Numbered from the stretch's first letter, positions 40,684-52,942 are shown. The stretch is DNA of 64,000 nucleotides from a bacterium (GCA_035295165.1 DATGJN010000035.1:1-64000); one strand, 5' to 3'. The notes: generated by a model not told the origin, from the sequence alone. A program made the numbers and translations.

Positions 40684-43158
40684 ATGAGCAGCGCACCTCC
40701 GGTGACGACGGTTCGCCTGACGATCGATGGGCGCGAGGTCGTCGTGCCGAAGGGGACCACCATCTACACGGCGGCCAAGCAGGCCGGCATCGAGATCCCG
40801 ACGTTCTGTTACCATGACCGGATGGCGCCGCTGGGCGCGTGCCGGGTCTGCCTCGTCGAGGTTGAGAAGATGCCGAAGCTCGCCACCTCGTGCACGCAGG
40901 AGGCGGGCGACGGGATGGTCGTCCACACCGTCTCCGAGAAGGCGCGGGCCGGACAACGGTCGATTCTGGAGCTGCTGCTGATCAACCACCCGCTCGACTG
41001 TCCGATCTGCGACAAGGGCGGGGAGTGCCCGCTGCAAGACAACACGCTCAAGTTCGGGTCGGGGCAGAGCCGGTTCGTCGAGGTCAAGCGGACGTACCGC
41101 AAACATCTTCGGATGGGGCCGACCCTGGTGCTCGATCGCGAGCGGTGCATCCTCTGCTGGCGCTGCGTCCGCTTCGGCGAGATCGTCGCCGGCGACGACG
41201 CGCTCCAGGGTTTCGAGCGGGGGTACCACAGCCAGATCGCAACACCCCAGATGGCGCCGGTCCAGAGCAAGTTCATCGGGAACACCATCGAGATCTGCCC
41301 GGTCGGAGCGCTGACGAGCGCCACGTACCGGTTCCGGTCGCGGCCGTGGGACAACCGTGCGGTCAAGAGCATCTGCCCGCACTGTGGGTGCGGGTGCGCC
41401 ACGACCCTGAACGTGCGCGACAACACCGTCGACCGGACCCGGTCCCGGGAGCATCCGGAGGTCAACGACGTCTGGCTGTGCGACAAGGGGTTCTTCGGGT
41501 ACGAGTTCGTCCACAGCCCCGAGCGCCTGACGGCGCCGCTCGTGCGCGACGACGGTGCGCTCCGCGAGGCGACGTGGGAGGAAGCGCTCGACCGCATCGC
41601 CGGCGCATTGCGGGAGACCCCTGCGGACGCGGTCGGCGTGATCGGCGGTGCGCGGTCCACGAACGAGGACAACTACCTGCTGCTCCGGTTGTTCCGGGGT
41701 CTCGTCGGTACCAACACGATCGATTTCCGCACGGACACGGCCGACCCGTTGCCGGTGTCGTCTGCCCCCTGGGGGCTGCCCGGGTCGATCGCGGACGTCG
41801 AGCGTGCGGACGCGATCGTGCTCGTCGGCTGCGATCTCACCGAGGAATACCCGATCGTGTGGCTGCGCGTCAAGAAGGCGGTGGATCGCGGCGCGCGCCT
41901 CGTGATTCTGAACCCGTGGGAGCTGGAGGTCGCCCGCTGGGCGACCCACTCGCTGACGCACCGGTGGGGCGCCGAAGCCGCCCTGCTCGGAGCGCTGGCG
42001 GGGCGGCGGGACGCGGCGGAAGTAGCCGCGAGGTCGGGCGCACCGGCCGGTCGTCTCCGAGAAGCGGCCGAGGCGCTCGCGAAGGCATCGCGGCCGCTGG
42101 TCCTGCTCGGCCGTACGGCCGTGGAGCGGCCCGACGGCGCAGCGGTGCTGGCGGCGGCCGAGGCGCTCCGCGACACGTTCCCCGCGGTTCAGATCGGGCT
42201 GCTCCGTGGCGGCGCCAACAGTGGCGGGGCGCAGGTGCTCGGCCTGGTGCCGGACATGCTGCCCGGATACCGTCCGATCGGCGACGCGGACGCCCGTGCG
42301 GCGGTGGAGGCCGTATGGGGACGGCCGGTGCCCGCGGCCGCTGGGCTGACCACGCGCGGCATGCTCGAGGCTGCGCGACGCGGCGCGCTCAAGTTGCTCT
42401 ACGTGGTGGGCGCGGACCCGGCGACGGACTACCCGGACGCGCGCGCATGGGAGGAGGCCCGCCGCGGCCTCGGTCTGCTCGTCGTCCACGAGGTGTTCCT
42501 GACCCGGAGCGCCGCGTCCGCGGACGTCGTCCTCCCGGTGCTGTCGTACGCGGAGACGGCCGGTACCGTGGGCAACATCGAGGGACGGGTGCAGCGCCAG
42601 GACGCCGCAGTGAGCGCTCCCGGTACCGCCCGGTCGGACGGTCAGATTTTCTCCGCGATCGCCGAGCGGCTTGGAAGCGAGCTCACGTTCGCCTCGTGGG
42701 AGGCGGTCTCCGCGGAGATCGCCAGGCTTGTCCCCGGATGGGTTGAGGACGCGCGCCTAGCACCGCCGCGGCCGGTGCCCCTCGGGGCGCAGGCCGGCGG
42801 GCACGACGTCGCGGCGCCGGGGGCCGCGGGGAACGGCGCGCTCGCGCTCGTGGTCGGGACGCGGCTGTTCGATCGCGGCACGTTGGCGCTGCGCTGCCCG
42901 GGCATTCGGGGCCAGGCTGGCGAGCCGTTCGTCGGCCTGCACCCGGACGACGCAGCGCGCTTGGGCATCGCGGAGGGCACGGTGTGCGAGGTGCGTTCGC
43001 CGCGCGCGGCGCTCCGCCTCGCGGTCCGTGCGCTTCCCGGGCTGCACCCGGGGCACGCGTACGTGCCGCGCGGGTACGAGAGCGCGCCGGCGTCGGTGTT
43101 GCAGGACGAGCGCGGGCCGGTCGCGGTGACCCTGCGTCCGGTCGGGGGCGGCGCGTGA
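40684..43158 (+). CDS. nuoG: NADH-quinone oxidoreductase subunit G
   Basis: An 824-residue iron-sulfur subunit (75-kDa type). The N-terminal 2Fe-2S domain (FCYHDRMAPLGACRVC) is followed by the His-Cys3 4Fe-4S region (CPICDKGGECPLQD), a further 4Fe-4S site (CILCWRCVRF...ICPVGAL), and a molybdopterin-oxidoreductase-like domain opening with CPHCGCGC...WLCDKG. That last motif retains the cysteines for the extra N7 cluster found in some bacteria. ATG 40684 has AAAGGAGC upstream. Confidence 0.95.
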   Translation: MSSAPPVTTVRLTIDGREVVVPKGTTIYTAAKQAGIEIPTFCYHDRMAPLGACRVCLVEVEKMPKLATSCTQEAGDGMVVHTVSEKARAGQRSILELLLINHPLDCPICDKGGECPLQDNTLKFGSGQSRFVEVKRTYRKHLRMGPTLVLDRERCILCWRCVRFGEIVAGDDALQGFERGYHSQIATPQMAPVQSKFIGNTIEICPVGALTSATYRFRSRPWDNRAVKSICPHCGCGCATTLNVRDNTVDRTRSREHPEVNDVWLCDKGFFGYEFVHSPERLTAPLVRDDGALREATWEEALDRIAGALRETPADAVGVIGGARSTNEDNYLLLRLFRGLVGTNTIDFRTDTADPLPVSSAPWGLPGSIADVERADAIVLVGCDLTEEYPIVWLRVKKAVDRGARLVILNPWELEVARWATHSLTHRWGAEAALLGALAGRRDAAEVAARSGAPAGRLREAAEALAKASRPLVLLGRTAVERPDGAAVLAAAEALRDTFPAVQIGLLRGGANSGGAQVLGLVPDMLPGYRPIGDADARAAVEAVWGRPVPAAAGLTTRGMLEAARRGALKLLYVVGADPATDYPDARAWEEARRGLGLLVVHEVFLTRSAASADVVLPVLSYAETAGTVGNIEGRVQRQDAAVSAPGTARSDGQIFSAIAERLGSELTFASWEAVSAEIARLVPGWVEDARLAPPRPVPLGAQAGGHDVAAPGAAGNGALALVVGTRLFDRGTLALRCPGIRGQAGEPFVGLHPDDAARLGIAEGTVCEVRSPRAALRLAVRALPGLHPGHAYVPRGYESAPASVLQDERGPVAVTLRPVGGGA

Positions 43159-43180
43159 ACGGACGGCCAGGAGCGGCCGG

Positions 43181-44170
43181 ATGGCGCTGACGCTGCTGAT
43201 CGACGCGGTCCGGAGCCTCGTCTTCCTCGTGGGCGTGCTGACCGCGTTCGCGTACGTCACACTGCTGGAGCGCCGGCTGCTCGCGAAGTTCCAACTGCGC
43301 GTCGGCCCGAACCGCGTGGGCCCGCTCGGGCTGTTCCAACCGCTCGCGGACGGCATCAAGCTGATCTTCAAGGAGAACTTCATCCCGGCCGGGGCCGACC
43401 CGCTGGTCTATCAGATCGCGCCGCTCATCTCCGCCGTCGCGGCCCTGTTCGTGTATGCCGTCATCCCCGTCGCACCGCCGATCCACCTGTTCGGCCAGGA
43501 GATCGCGCTGTACGTCGCCGACGTGAATGTCGCGATCCTGCTCGTGCTCGGGGCGAGCAGCGTCGGCGTCTACGGGATCATCCTCGGCGGGTGGGCCTCC
43601 GACAACAAGTACGCGATTCTCGGCGGGCTGCGCAGCAGCGCGCAGGTGATTTCGTACGAACTGACGCTGGGCCTGGGCGTGCTCGGGGTCGTGCTCGTCG
43701 CGAACTCGCTCAGCCTCACGGACATCGTGCGCGCGCAATCCCACCTCTGGTTCATCGTCCAGCAGCCGCTCGCGTTCATCCTGTTCATGATCGCCGCATT
43801 CGCGGAGACCAACCGCGCCCCGTTCGACCTGCCGGAGTCGGAGCAGGAGCTGATCGCGGGGTTTCACACGGAGTACGGCGGGTTCAAGTTCGCGATGTTC
43901 TACCTGGCCGAGTACATCGGCATCATTACGATGAGCGCGCTCGTCACCACGTTGTTCCTCGGCGGCTGGCAGGGACCGTGGTTGCCGCCGATCCTGTGGT
44001 TTCTGATCAAGGTGTTCGTGATCGTCTGCTTCTTCATTCTGGTGCGCGCCACGCTGCCGCGGCTGCGCTATGATCAGCTGATGGGGCTGGGGTGGAAGGT
44101 GCTGATCCCGCTCGGCATCCTGAACCTCGCTCTGACGGCCGGGCTGATCGTCTGGCGGGGAGGGAGGTAG
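43181..44170 (+). CDS. nuoH: NADH-quinone oxidoreductase subunit H
   Basis: A 329-residue, eight-helix membrane subunit that joins the peripheral arm to the proton-pumping arm. LLAKFQLRVGPNRVGP and AETNRAPFDLPESEQELI(A)GF are the hallmark loops, with conserved glutamates. It starts 22 nt after nuoG. Confidence 0.96.
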   Translation: MALTLLIDAVRSLVFLVGVLTAFAYVTLLERRLLAKFQLRVGPNRVGPLGLFQPLADGIKLIFKENFIPAGADPLVYQIAPLISAVAALFVYAVIPVAPPIHLFGQEIALYVADVNVAILLVLGASSVGVYGIILGGWASDNKYAILGGLRSSAQVISYELTLGLGVLGVVLVANSLSLTDIVRAQSHLWFIVQQPLAFILFMIAAFAETNRAPFDLPESEQELIAGFHTEYGGFKFAMFYLAEYIGIITMSALVTTLFLGGWQGPWLPPILWFLIKVFVIVCFFILVRATLPRLRYDQLMGLGWKVLIPLGILNLALTAGLIVWRGGR

Positions 44171-44171
44171 C

Positions 44172-44657
44172 ATGGCGGAGACCGTGCGCCAGCGTCTCGG
44201 GCAGGCCTGGAAGATGGTGTCGGGCCTGGCCATCATCGGCCGATACTTCTTCCGTCCCGCGGTGACGATCCGGTACCCGGAGCAGAAGACGACGGTCCAG
44301 CCGCGGTTCAAGGGGCGCCACTATCTGACGCTGTTCGCGGACGGGATGGAACGGTGCGTCGGGTGCGAGTTGTGCGTGATCGTGTGCCCGAGCCAGTCGA
44401 TCTACGTCAAAGCGGCGGAGAACGACCCACTCGCGCCCCACTCGAAGGGCGATCGATACGCGGAGGACTTCCAGATCAACATGCTCCGCTGCATCTTCTG
44501 CGGGATGTGCGAGGAGGCGTGCCCGACGGGGGCGATCGTGCTGGGGCACGAGTACGAGTTGAGCGGGTACACCCGCGAGTCGCTGATCTACACGAAGGAT
44601 CGTCTGCAGGAATCGTACCCCGGCGAATCCGGCCGGGATCCGCACCGCGAGGTCTAA
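44172..44657 (+). CDS. nuoI: NADH-quinone oxidoreductase subunit I
   Basis: A 161-residue ferredoxin-like subunit with clusters N6a and N6b. The two motifs [12 protein letters not shown] and [12 protein letters not shown] are intact. It begins 1 nt after the nuoH stop. The next gene is separated by a 48-nt gap with a hairpin, unlike the otherwise tight operon. Confidence 0.96.
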   Translation: MAETVRQRLGQAWKMVSGLAIIGRYFFRPAVTIRYPEQKTTVQPRFKGRHYLTLFADGMERCVGCELCVIVCPSQSIYVKAAENDPLAPHSKGDRYAEDFQINMLRCIFCGMCEEACPTGAIVLGHEYELSGYTRESLIYTKDRLQESYPGESGRDPHREV

Positions 44658-44693
44658 CCCCCTCGCCGGCGTCTCGCGACGACGGCGAAGGGG
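44658..44693 (+). other. Hairpin between nuoI and nuoJ
   Basis: CCCCTCGCCG (44659-44668) pairs with CGGCGAAGGGG (44683-44693), leaving one bulged A: 6 plus 4 bp around a 14-nt loop. It begins right at the nuoI stop and divides the peripheral-arm genes (A-I) from the pump genes (J-N). It could stabilise the upstream message or attenuate the downstream one. Confidence 0.45.
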
Positions 44694-44705
44694 TCGGTCC
44701 GGACG

Positions 44706-45308
44706 GTGCAGGCACGACGCGTCACCATGGGGGGCGTGCTGGTGGAGGCGGTGCTGTTCACGATCACGGCGGTGCTCGGCGTCGCCGGCGGGGTCGGCGT
44801 CATCGCGGCACGCCAGCCTGTGCACAGCGCGTTGGCGCTGCTCCTGGTGCTGATGAGCCTGGCGGTCGACTACCTGCTGCTCGACGCCCAGTTCATTGCC
44901 GTTCTGCAGGTGATCATCTACGCTGGGGCGATCGTGGTGCTGTTCGTCTTCATCATCATGCTGCTGCGCACCGCCGGAGAGGCCCCGCGTCCGCGCGCCG
45001 CGCCGTCGATGGGGTTCGCGGCCGTGCTGGGGACGGTGATGGCGTCGGCGCTCGTGGCCGCCGCGACGATGGCGCGGGGTCCCGTCGCGCCCGTCGACGC
45101 CGCGTACGGGACCGTGCAGCAGGTCGGTCGCGCGCTGTTTCACGCCTACGCGCTCCCGTTCGAGGCGGCGTCGATCGTCCTCGTGGCCGGCATGATCGGG
45201 GCCGTGGCGCTCGGGAAGCGCGCACACGTGGTCACGGCCGCGAGCGGGGGTGCCGCCGAGCCGACGGCGGCCCGCGTCGCGGGGACGGCCGGGGGAACCC
45301 GACGGTGA
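44706..45308 (+). CDS. nuoJ: NADH-quinone oxidoreductase subunit J
   Basis: A 200-residue, five-helix membrane subunit. The central [21 protein letters not shown] helix is the conserved core (only its ends, LQVIIYAG and VLFVFIIML, are diagnostic). Start is either GTG 44706 or ATG 44727; neither has a strong SD, and I keep the longer. It overlaps nuoK by a GTGA. Confidence 0.92.
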   Translation: MQARRVTMGGVLVEAVLFTITAVLGVAGGVGVIAARQPVHSALALLLVLMSLAVDYLLLDAQFIAVLQVIIYAGAIVVLFVFIIMLLRTAGEAPRPRAAPSMGFAAVLGTVMASALVAAATMARGPVAPVDAAYGTVQQVGRALFHAYALPFEAASIVLVAGMIGAVALGKRAHVVTAASGGAAEPTAARVAGTAGGTRR

Positions 45309-45610
45309 CGGTGCCCGCGCCGTTCTACCTCGCCCTGAGCGCGGTGCTGTTCACCCTCGGCACCGTCGGGGTGCTCGCGCGCCGGTCGGCGTTGATCGTG
45401 TTCATGTCGGTCGAGCTGATGCTGAACGCCGTCAACCTGACGCTGGTGACGTTCGCGCGACTGCGCGGCGGGGTGGACGGTCAGGTCGTCGTGTTCTTCG
45501 TACTCGTCGTCGCCGCGGCCGAGGTGGTGATCGGCCTCGCGATCATCGTAAACATTTTTCACACCAGGGAGACGGTGGACGTTGACGACGTCGATTTGCT
45601 GCGGGGCTAG
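45305..45610 (+). CDS. nuoK: NADH-quinone oxidoreductase subunit K
   Basis: A 101-residue, three-helix subunit. The conserved buried glutamates lie in [10 protein letters not shown] and [11 protein letters not shown]. The GTG at 45305 overlaps the nuoJ TGA, and nuoL follows after 3 nt. Its length is typical. Confidence 0.95.
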   Translation: MTVPAPFYLALSAVLFTLGTVGVLARRSALIVFMSVELMLNAVNLTLVTFARLRGGVDGQVVVFFVLVVAAAEVVIGLAIIVNIFHTRETVDVDDVDLLRG

Positions 45611-45613
45611 GGC

Positions 45614-47508
<1,895 letters not shown>

Positions 47509-47512
<4 letters not shown>

Positions 47513-49110
47513 CGTGGGGGCCGCTGTCGGTGCTCGTCGTGCTCCCGCTGCTCGGGGCGGTCGCGGTGGCCGCCATCGATGCGCGCGCGGAGCGGGGTCT
47601 ACGGGCCGTCGGCTTCACCGTGATGCTGCTGGTGTTTCTCCTCGCCGCGGCGATCTGGCTGCGGTTCGTGCCGGGGACGCCGGCGCTGCAGTTCGAGGAG
47701 CGGGCCGCGTGGGTGCCGGTCGCGGGCATGACCTATCACCTCGGGGTGGACGGTCTCTCGGTGAGCCTCGTGGCCCTCGTCGCGTTCCTGTTCCCGATCG
47801 CGCTCGCCGCATCCGGCCAACAGGTGCGGGACCGTGTGAAGCCGTTCGTGGTGACCCTGCTCCTGCTCGAAGCCGGTCTGCTCGGGACGTTTCTCGCCCA
47901 GGACCTGGTGTTGTTCTACGTGTTCTGGGAGGCGATGCTCATCCCAATGTACTTCTTGATCGCGTTGTGGGGGGGACCCGGGCGCGGGCCGGCGGCGATC
48001 AAGTTCTTCCTGTACACGATGGCGGGCAGTGTGCTGATGCTGCTGGCGATCATCACGGTGTACCTGCAGTCGGGGCATCTGCCGGGCGGACCCACGTTCG
48101 ATCTCCCGTCGCTGCTCGCGCACCCGCTCGGGTTCGCCGGGAGCACGGAGACGCTTCTGTTCCTGGCGTTCGCGGTGGCGTTCGCGATCAAGATGCCGGT
48201 GTGGCCGTTGCACACATGGCTCCCCAGCGCCTACGCCGAGGCGCCGCCGGTGGTGACCGTGCTGCTGGCGGGGCTGATGGCGAAGGCCGGGGCCTACGGG
48301 CTGCTGCGGTTCTGTCTGCCGCTGTTTCCGGAGGCGTCGCGCGCGTTCGGGCCGCTCCTGTCGGGCCTCGCGGTCGTGGGAATCTTGTACGGCGGCGCGA
48401 TCGCGTGGGCGCAGCGGGATATGCGCCGCCTGCTTGCGTACGGGAGCATGAGCCACATGGGGTTCATCCTGCTCGGGATCTTCGCGCTCGACGCGACGGC
48501 GGTGCAGGGGAGCCTGATCCAGATGATCAACCACGGGGTCAGCACCGGCGCGCTGTTCATCGTAGCGGGGTTACTGCTCGACCGGACGGGACGGGCTCGG
48601 ACGGACGAGTACGGCGGGATCGCGGCGCTCGTTCCGGCGTTGAGCGCGGTTACCCTGATCGTGGTGCTCTCGTCGCTTGCGCTGCCCGCGACGAACGGGT
48701 TCATCGGCGAATTCCTGATCCTGCTCGGGACGTTCCAGGCGCGACCCGCGGCGGCCGTGGTCGCGTCGCTCGGCGTCGTGGTCGCGGTGGCGTACCTGCT
48801 CGGGTTCGTCGGTCGCGTGTTTCACGGGCCGGTGCGCGAGGAACTGCGCGGCATGCCCGACCTGCGGCTGCGGGAGTACGCCCTGTTCGTGCCGCTCGTC
48901 CTCGTGATCTTCTGGACGGGACTGTATCCGCAGCCGCTGCTCGACCGGAGTGCAGCGACCGTAAACGCCGTGCTCGGCCGCATCTCGGTCGCCGCGCCCC
49001 GCCGAGACACCGCTGCCGTGACACCGCCCGCGTCGCCCCGAGGCGGCGCCGCGTATCGTCCGGTTCCCCAGGGACAGAGCGCGCGCGGCGCGGCGGGGAC
49101 GGGGCGCTAG
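47509..49110 (+). CDS. nuoM: NADH-quinone oxidoreductase subunit M
   Basis: A 533-residue antiporter-like subunit. YVFWEAMLIPMYFLI holds the pump glutamate and MPVWPLHTWLPSAYAEAP the conserved lysine-histidine loop. The ATG at 47509 overlaps the nuoL TGA; a longer frame upstream is the shadow of nuoL. A Ser/Gly/Arg-rich tail of about 40 residues ends the protein. nuoN starts 2 nt later. Confidence 0.96.
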
Positions 49111-49112
49111 GC

Positions 49113-50546
49113 ATGTCCTGGACCGATCTCGCGGCCATCGCACCGGAACTGACGCTGACCGTGACGGCGTTCGTCGTGCTGCTCTACGACGCCGTGGTGA
49201 CCGGACCGGCGCTCGAGGCGCCGCGGGGCCGCGGACCCGTGTGGGTGTCGCTGCTCGGCGTGTGCGTCGCGCTCGTGCTGAACGCGTCCCGGCCGGCGGC
49301 CTCGGTCGCGTTTGGCGGGATGTACATCCGCGATCCGCTCACCCAGGTGGTGACGCTGGCCGCCCTGATCGCTACGGGGCTCGCGGTGCTGCTCTCATCG
49401 GTCTATATGGAACGGTTCCGGCTCCCGGCCGGCGAGTATTACGCGCTGCTGTTGTTCAGCGCGGTGGGCGCGATCCTGATGGGCGCCAGCCGGAATCTCG
49501 TGGTGCTGTTCCTCGGCCTTGAGATCCTGAGCTTTCCACTGTATACGCTGTCGGCATTCGCAACGCGGAGCCGCCGCTCCCAGGAGGCGGGACTGAAGTA
49601 CCTGCTCCTCGGCGCATTCGCTACCGCCTTCTTCGTGTACGGGATCGCGCTGGTGTACGGCGCGACCGGGACGCTCGATCTGCTGCGGCTGGCGCAGGCG
49701 CCGTTCACGCCGCTGCTCGGCGTGGGGATCGCGTTGCTTACGATCGGGCTCGGGTTCGAGGCGGCCCTCGTGCCGTTCCACGCGTGGGCGCCCGACGTCT
49801 ACGAGGGTGCGCCGATGCCGGCCACGGCGTTCATGTCGGTTGTGGCCAAGATCGGTGCGTTCGCAGGATTCCTGCGCGTCTTCCCGCTGGCGCTGCCCTC
49901 CCTCGCGAACGAGTGGGGCGCGGTCCTTGTGGCCGTAGCCATCGCGACGATGATCTGGGGCAACGTCGCCGCGCTGCTGCAGACGAACCTGAAGCGCCTG
50001 CTCGCCTACTCCGGCATCGCGCACGCGGGGTACCTCCTGATCGGGATCGCGTCGCCGGGACCGGCGGGGACGATGGGGGTGCTCTACTACCTGGTCGTGT
50101 ACACCGTCATGAACCTGGGGGCGTTTGGCGTGCTCATGCTGCTGGAACGCCGGGGTGAGGAGGCGGACGAGATCGAGGATCTCGCCGGTCTGTGGACGCG
50201 CGCGCCGTGGGCCGCCGGCATCCTCGCGCTGTGCATGGTGTCGCTTGCGGGGCTGCCGCCCACCGGCGGTTTCATCGCGAAGCTCTACCTCTTCCGCGCC
50301 GCACTCGAAGGTCACCACACGGCGTTGGCGATCATCGCGGTGTTAACGAGCGTGGTGTCCGTGTACTACTACCTCCGCGTCGTGGTGGCCGCGTTCAGCG
50401 GGTCGGTCCCCGACGCGGTCGCGGTGCGGCGGAGCGGGGTGGTCGGCGTCGCCCTCGCGCTCGCGGCCGTGGGCGTGCTCTGGCTTGGGATCCTCCCGTC
50501 CACGCTCACGACGTTCGTGCAGCAGGCCGTGCAGGCCCTGCGGTAG
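49113..50546 (+). CDS. nuoN: NADH-quinone oxidoreductase subunit N
   Basis: A 477-residue antiporter-like subunit. FLGLEILSFPLYTLSAF carries the pump glutamate and VPFHAWAPDVYEGAP the downstream loop; LKRLLAYSGIAHAGYLL is the helix with the lysine. This completes all 14 subunits. The fixC gene begins 10 nt after the stop, so transcription probably continues. Confidence 0.96.
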   Translation: MSWTDLAAIAPELTLTVTAFVVLLYDAVVTGPALEAPRGRGPVWVSLLGVCVALVLNASRPAASVAFGGMYIRDPLTQVVTLAALIATGLAVLLSSVYMERFRLPAGEYYALLLFSAVGAILMGASRNLVVLFLGLEILSFPLYTLSAFATRSRRSQEAGLKYLLLGAFATAFFVYGIALVYGATGTLDLLRLAQAPFTPLLGVGIALLTIGLGFEAALVPFHAWAPDVYEGAPMPATAFMSVVAKIGAFAGFLRVFPLALPSLANEWGAVLVAVAIATMIWGNVAALLQTNLKRLLAYSGIAHAGYLLIGIASPGPAGTMGVLYYLVVYTVMNLGAFGVLMLLERRGEEADEIEDLAGLWTRAPWAAGILALCMVSLAGLPPTGGFIAKLYLFRAALEGHHTALAIIAVLTSVVSVYYYLRVVVAAFSGSVPDAVAVRRSGVVGVALALAAVGVLWLGILPSTLTTFVQQAVQALR

Positions 50547-50556
50547 GGCCGGACGC

Positions 50557-51864
50557 GTGGGCTCGAACGAGCAGTTCGACGCGATCGTGGTCGGGGCGGG
50601 GCCCGGCGGCGTCTCGGCCGCCCTGACGATGGCCCGGGCCGGGCTCAGCGTGGTGCTGTTCGAGCGCGCCGAGCGGCCCGGTCAGAAGAACGTGATGGGC
50701 GGCGTCATGTACGGGCGTATGCTCGCCGACGTGGCGCCGGAGACGTGGCAGCACGCCCCCGTCGAACGGGTCGTCGCCGACGAGCGGATCTGGCTGACGA
50801 CCCCGGACGCCTCGGTCACGCTGGGGCACAAGCACGTGCCGCACGCGGCGCCGTCGGATCCCCCGAACGCGTTCACGGTGCTCCGCGTGCCGTTCGACGC
50901 GTGGTTCGCATCGCAGGCGGAGGCCGCCGGCGCGCTGATCGTCCCGGGCACGACCGTCGAGGACGTCATCCTTGAGCAGGGGCGCGTCGTCGGCGTGCGG
51001 ACGGGCCGCCAGGACGGCGATCTGCGTGCGTCGCTCGTGGTGATCGCCGATGGCGCGAACTCGTTTCTCGTGCAGAAGGCAGGGCTGTCGCGGCCGCTGG
51101 AGCCGCACGAGATGGCGCTCGTGGTCAAGGAGATCGTCGCACTGCCGCCCGAGACGATCGAGGATCGGTTCAATCTCGAGCCCGGCTGCGGGGCGACGAT
51201 CGAAGTGTACGGCTCGGTGACGCGCGGTATGGCCGGGTACGGGTTCATTTACACCAACAAGGAGTCGCTGTCCGTCGGGATCGGGGCGCTGATCTCGCAT
51301 TTCATGAAGACGCGCATCACGCCGTGGGACCTGCTGGAGGGGTTCAAGACACACCCGATGGTCGCGCCACTCCTGCGCGGGGGCGAGGTGCGGGAGTACC
51401 TCGCGCACGCGATTCCGGAGGGCGGGGTGCGAGCGATGCCGCGCCTCTACGGCGACGGCGTCCTCGTCGTCGGCGACGCCGCGATGATGGTCAACAACCT
51501 GCACCGGGAGGGCAGCAACCTCGCCATGGCGGCGGGGCGGATGGCGGGAGAGACCGCGATCCAGGCCAAGCGGGCGGGCGACTGGTCGGCGCGGACACTC
51601 GCGACCTACCGCGAGCTGCTGGAGGCGTCGTTCGTACTCCAAGACCTCCGCAAGTATGAGCGTCTGCCCGAACTGGTGGAACATCGCCCGGAGCTGCTGG
51701 AGACCTACCCGGCGATGCTGAGCGAGGCGGTCCACGAAATGCTCACGGTGGATGGCCAGTCCAAGCGCGACAAGCAGCGCAAGATCCTCCGGCGCCTGCT
51801 CACGCGCCGCCCTTGGTGGCGGATGCTGAAGGACGCGGCCGAGGGATGGAGGGCGATGCGATGA
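50557..51864 (+). CDS. fixC: FixC/ETF:quinone-oxidoreductase-like flavoprotein
   Basis: A 435-residue FAD-dependent oxidoreductase of the FixC/ETF-QO group, which passes electrons from electron-transfer flavoprotein to quinone. The FAD motif GAGPGGVSAALTMARAG is at about 13-29, and GDGVLVVGDAAMMVNN near 306 is the second FAD contact. GTG 50557 is 10 nt after nuoN, so the gene appears to be the operon's fifteenth. It has no N-terminal membrane helix, as is usual for FixC. No fixA/fixB (ETF) genes are in this window; the donor ETF must be encoded elsewhere. Confidence 0.9.
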   Translation: MGSNEQFDAIVVGAGPGGVSAALTMARAGLSVVLFERAERPGQKNVMGGVMYGRMLADVAPETWQHAPVERVVADERIWLTTPDASVTLGHKHVPHAAPSDPPNAFTVLRVPFDAWFASQAEAAGALIVPGTTVEDVILEQGRVVGVRTGRQDGDLRASLVVIADGANSFLVQKAGLSRPLEPHEMALVVKEIVALPPETIEDRFNLEPGCGATIEVYGSVTRGMAGYGFIYTNKESLSVGIGALISHFMKTRITPWDLLEGFKTHPMVAPLLRGGEVREYLAHAIPEGGVRAMPRLYGDGVLVVGDAAMMVNNLHREGSNLAMAAGRMAGETAIQAKRAGDWSARTLATYRELLEASFVLQDLRKYERLPELVEHRPELLETYPAMLSEAVHEMLTVDGQSKRDKQRKILRRLLTRRPWWRMLKDAAEGWRAMR

Positions 51865-52145
51865 AGATCGAGGAGAAGCTGTACACGCTCCGGTGGAAGC
51901 ACGACAAACAGACCCACATCAAAATCACCCGTGCGGACGTGTGCCTGGAACGCTGCGACGGCGAGTGGCACCGCCCGTGCACGACGTTCTGTCCTGCCAA
52001 CGTGTACGCGTGGGACGGCCAGAAGATCGCCGTGTCCTACGAGAACTGCGTCGAGTGCACGACGTGCGTCCTCGGGTGTCCGTACCGGAACATCGACTGG
52101 AAGCCTCCCCGCGGCGGGTTCGGAATCGAGTGGCAGAACGGGTAA
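51861..52145 (+). CDS. fixX: FixX-type ferredoxin-like protein
   Basis: A 94-residue ferredoxin-like protein that supplies the 4Fe-4S domain of the FixCX pair. Cysteines occur in CLERC, FCPANVY and the main motif CVECTTCVLGCPY. The ATG overlaps the fixC stop (ATGA), giving tight coupling. Together FixC and FixX equal the FAD and Fe-S halves of single-chain ETF-QO. It is the last gene of the nuo-fix operon. Confidence 0.92.
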   Translation: MKIEEKLYTLRWKHDKQTHIKITRADVCLERCDGEWHRPCTTFCPANVYAWDGQKIAVSYENCVECTTCVLGCPYRNIDWKPPRGGFGIEWQNG

Positions 52146-52233
52146 CCGCGGGACGCGCGGGACGTCCGAGGCACGGTGGAGGCCGTGACGCGGCGCCTCA
52201 TGGACGTGTGGGCTCACCTCGCGGCGTCGTTGG

Positions 52234-52779
52234 TCAGTTGCCGCGTGCCCCGAAATAGTCTGCCAGCTCGTCAGAGAACCGGTAGGGCGTGGGAGGCACG
52301 GGCATGCCGTGCTCGATCAGCGCCCGGGCGCACCCGAGCCAATCGCCGCCGTCGACCGGTTCGCTCCTGGATGCGTAGCTCAGCGTCCCCATCACGTGGT
52401 CCTGATGGCCGTGCTCCTCGCGCCAATTCGCCCCGTGCTCCAGCAGGAAGGCCGTCAGCTCGGCGTCGTCGCGAAGCACCGCGTGGTTGAGTGCGCTGGC
52501 GCTCCAATCGCCGCCCCGCACGTCGATCGGCCAACCGAACTCCACCATCGTTCTTACGGCTTCGCTGCGCCCCTGTTGGGCGAGATCCGGCAACCGGCGA
52601 AGCGCGTCGGCGGAGAGGGTGTCCAGAAGCCGGGGGTGGCCCGCCAACACGCCCGCGGCGGTCGTGCGGTCGGCGCGGGCGCACGCCCCCAGGAACGGAT
52701 CCTCGGGCGAGAGGCGCTCTTCGATTCCGCGGGCCCGAAGCGTGTCCGCCACGTCCACCAGCGTCCGGGGCCAAGTCAC
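52234..52779 (-). CDS. Ankyrin-repeat domain protein
   Basis: A 181-residue cytoplasmic protein made of ankyrin-like helices. SALNHAVLRDDAELTAFLLEHGANW is one repeat (cite ALNHAVLRDDAELTAFLLEHG at 117-137), followed by GDWLGCARALIEHGMP in the next. The start at GTG 52779 has GGGAG upstream; the frame extends 101 low-complexity codons further. Ankyrin domains mediate protein binding; partner unknown. It is convergent with fixX and divergent from the SDR gene. Confidence 0.75.
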   Translation of the reverse strand: MTWPRTLVDVADTLRARGIEERLSPEDPFLGACARADRTTAAGVLAGHPRLLDTLSADALRRLPDLAQQGRSEAVRTMVEFGWPIDVRGGDWSASALNHAVLRDDAELTAFLLEHGANWREEHGHQDHVMGTLSYASRSEPVDGGDWLGCARALIEHGMPVPPTPYRFSDELADYFGARGN

Positions 52780-52942
52780 GAGGGCTCCCGCCGCGCGTCG
52801 GGCGCCGGAGATAGGAGTAGGGCGTCCGGACGCGGAATCGGAGTGCACCACCGTGCTTGTCTCGCGTCCTGCGCCGGTCGAACCCCAGGCATCGCACGGC
52901 GCAGGCCGTCCGACCAGGCGGGGTGTCGATGGAGGGAACCGC

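Noticed and set aside
40603-42489. 628-codon minus-strand frame opposite nuoG
   Set aside because: Antisense shadow of a strongly conserved gene, with His/Arg-rich composition.
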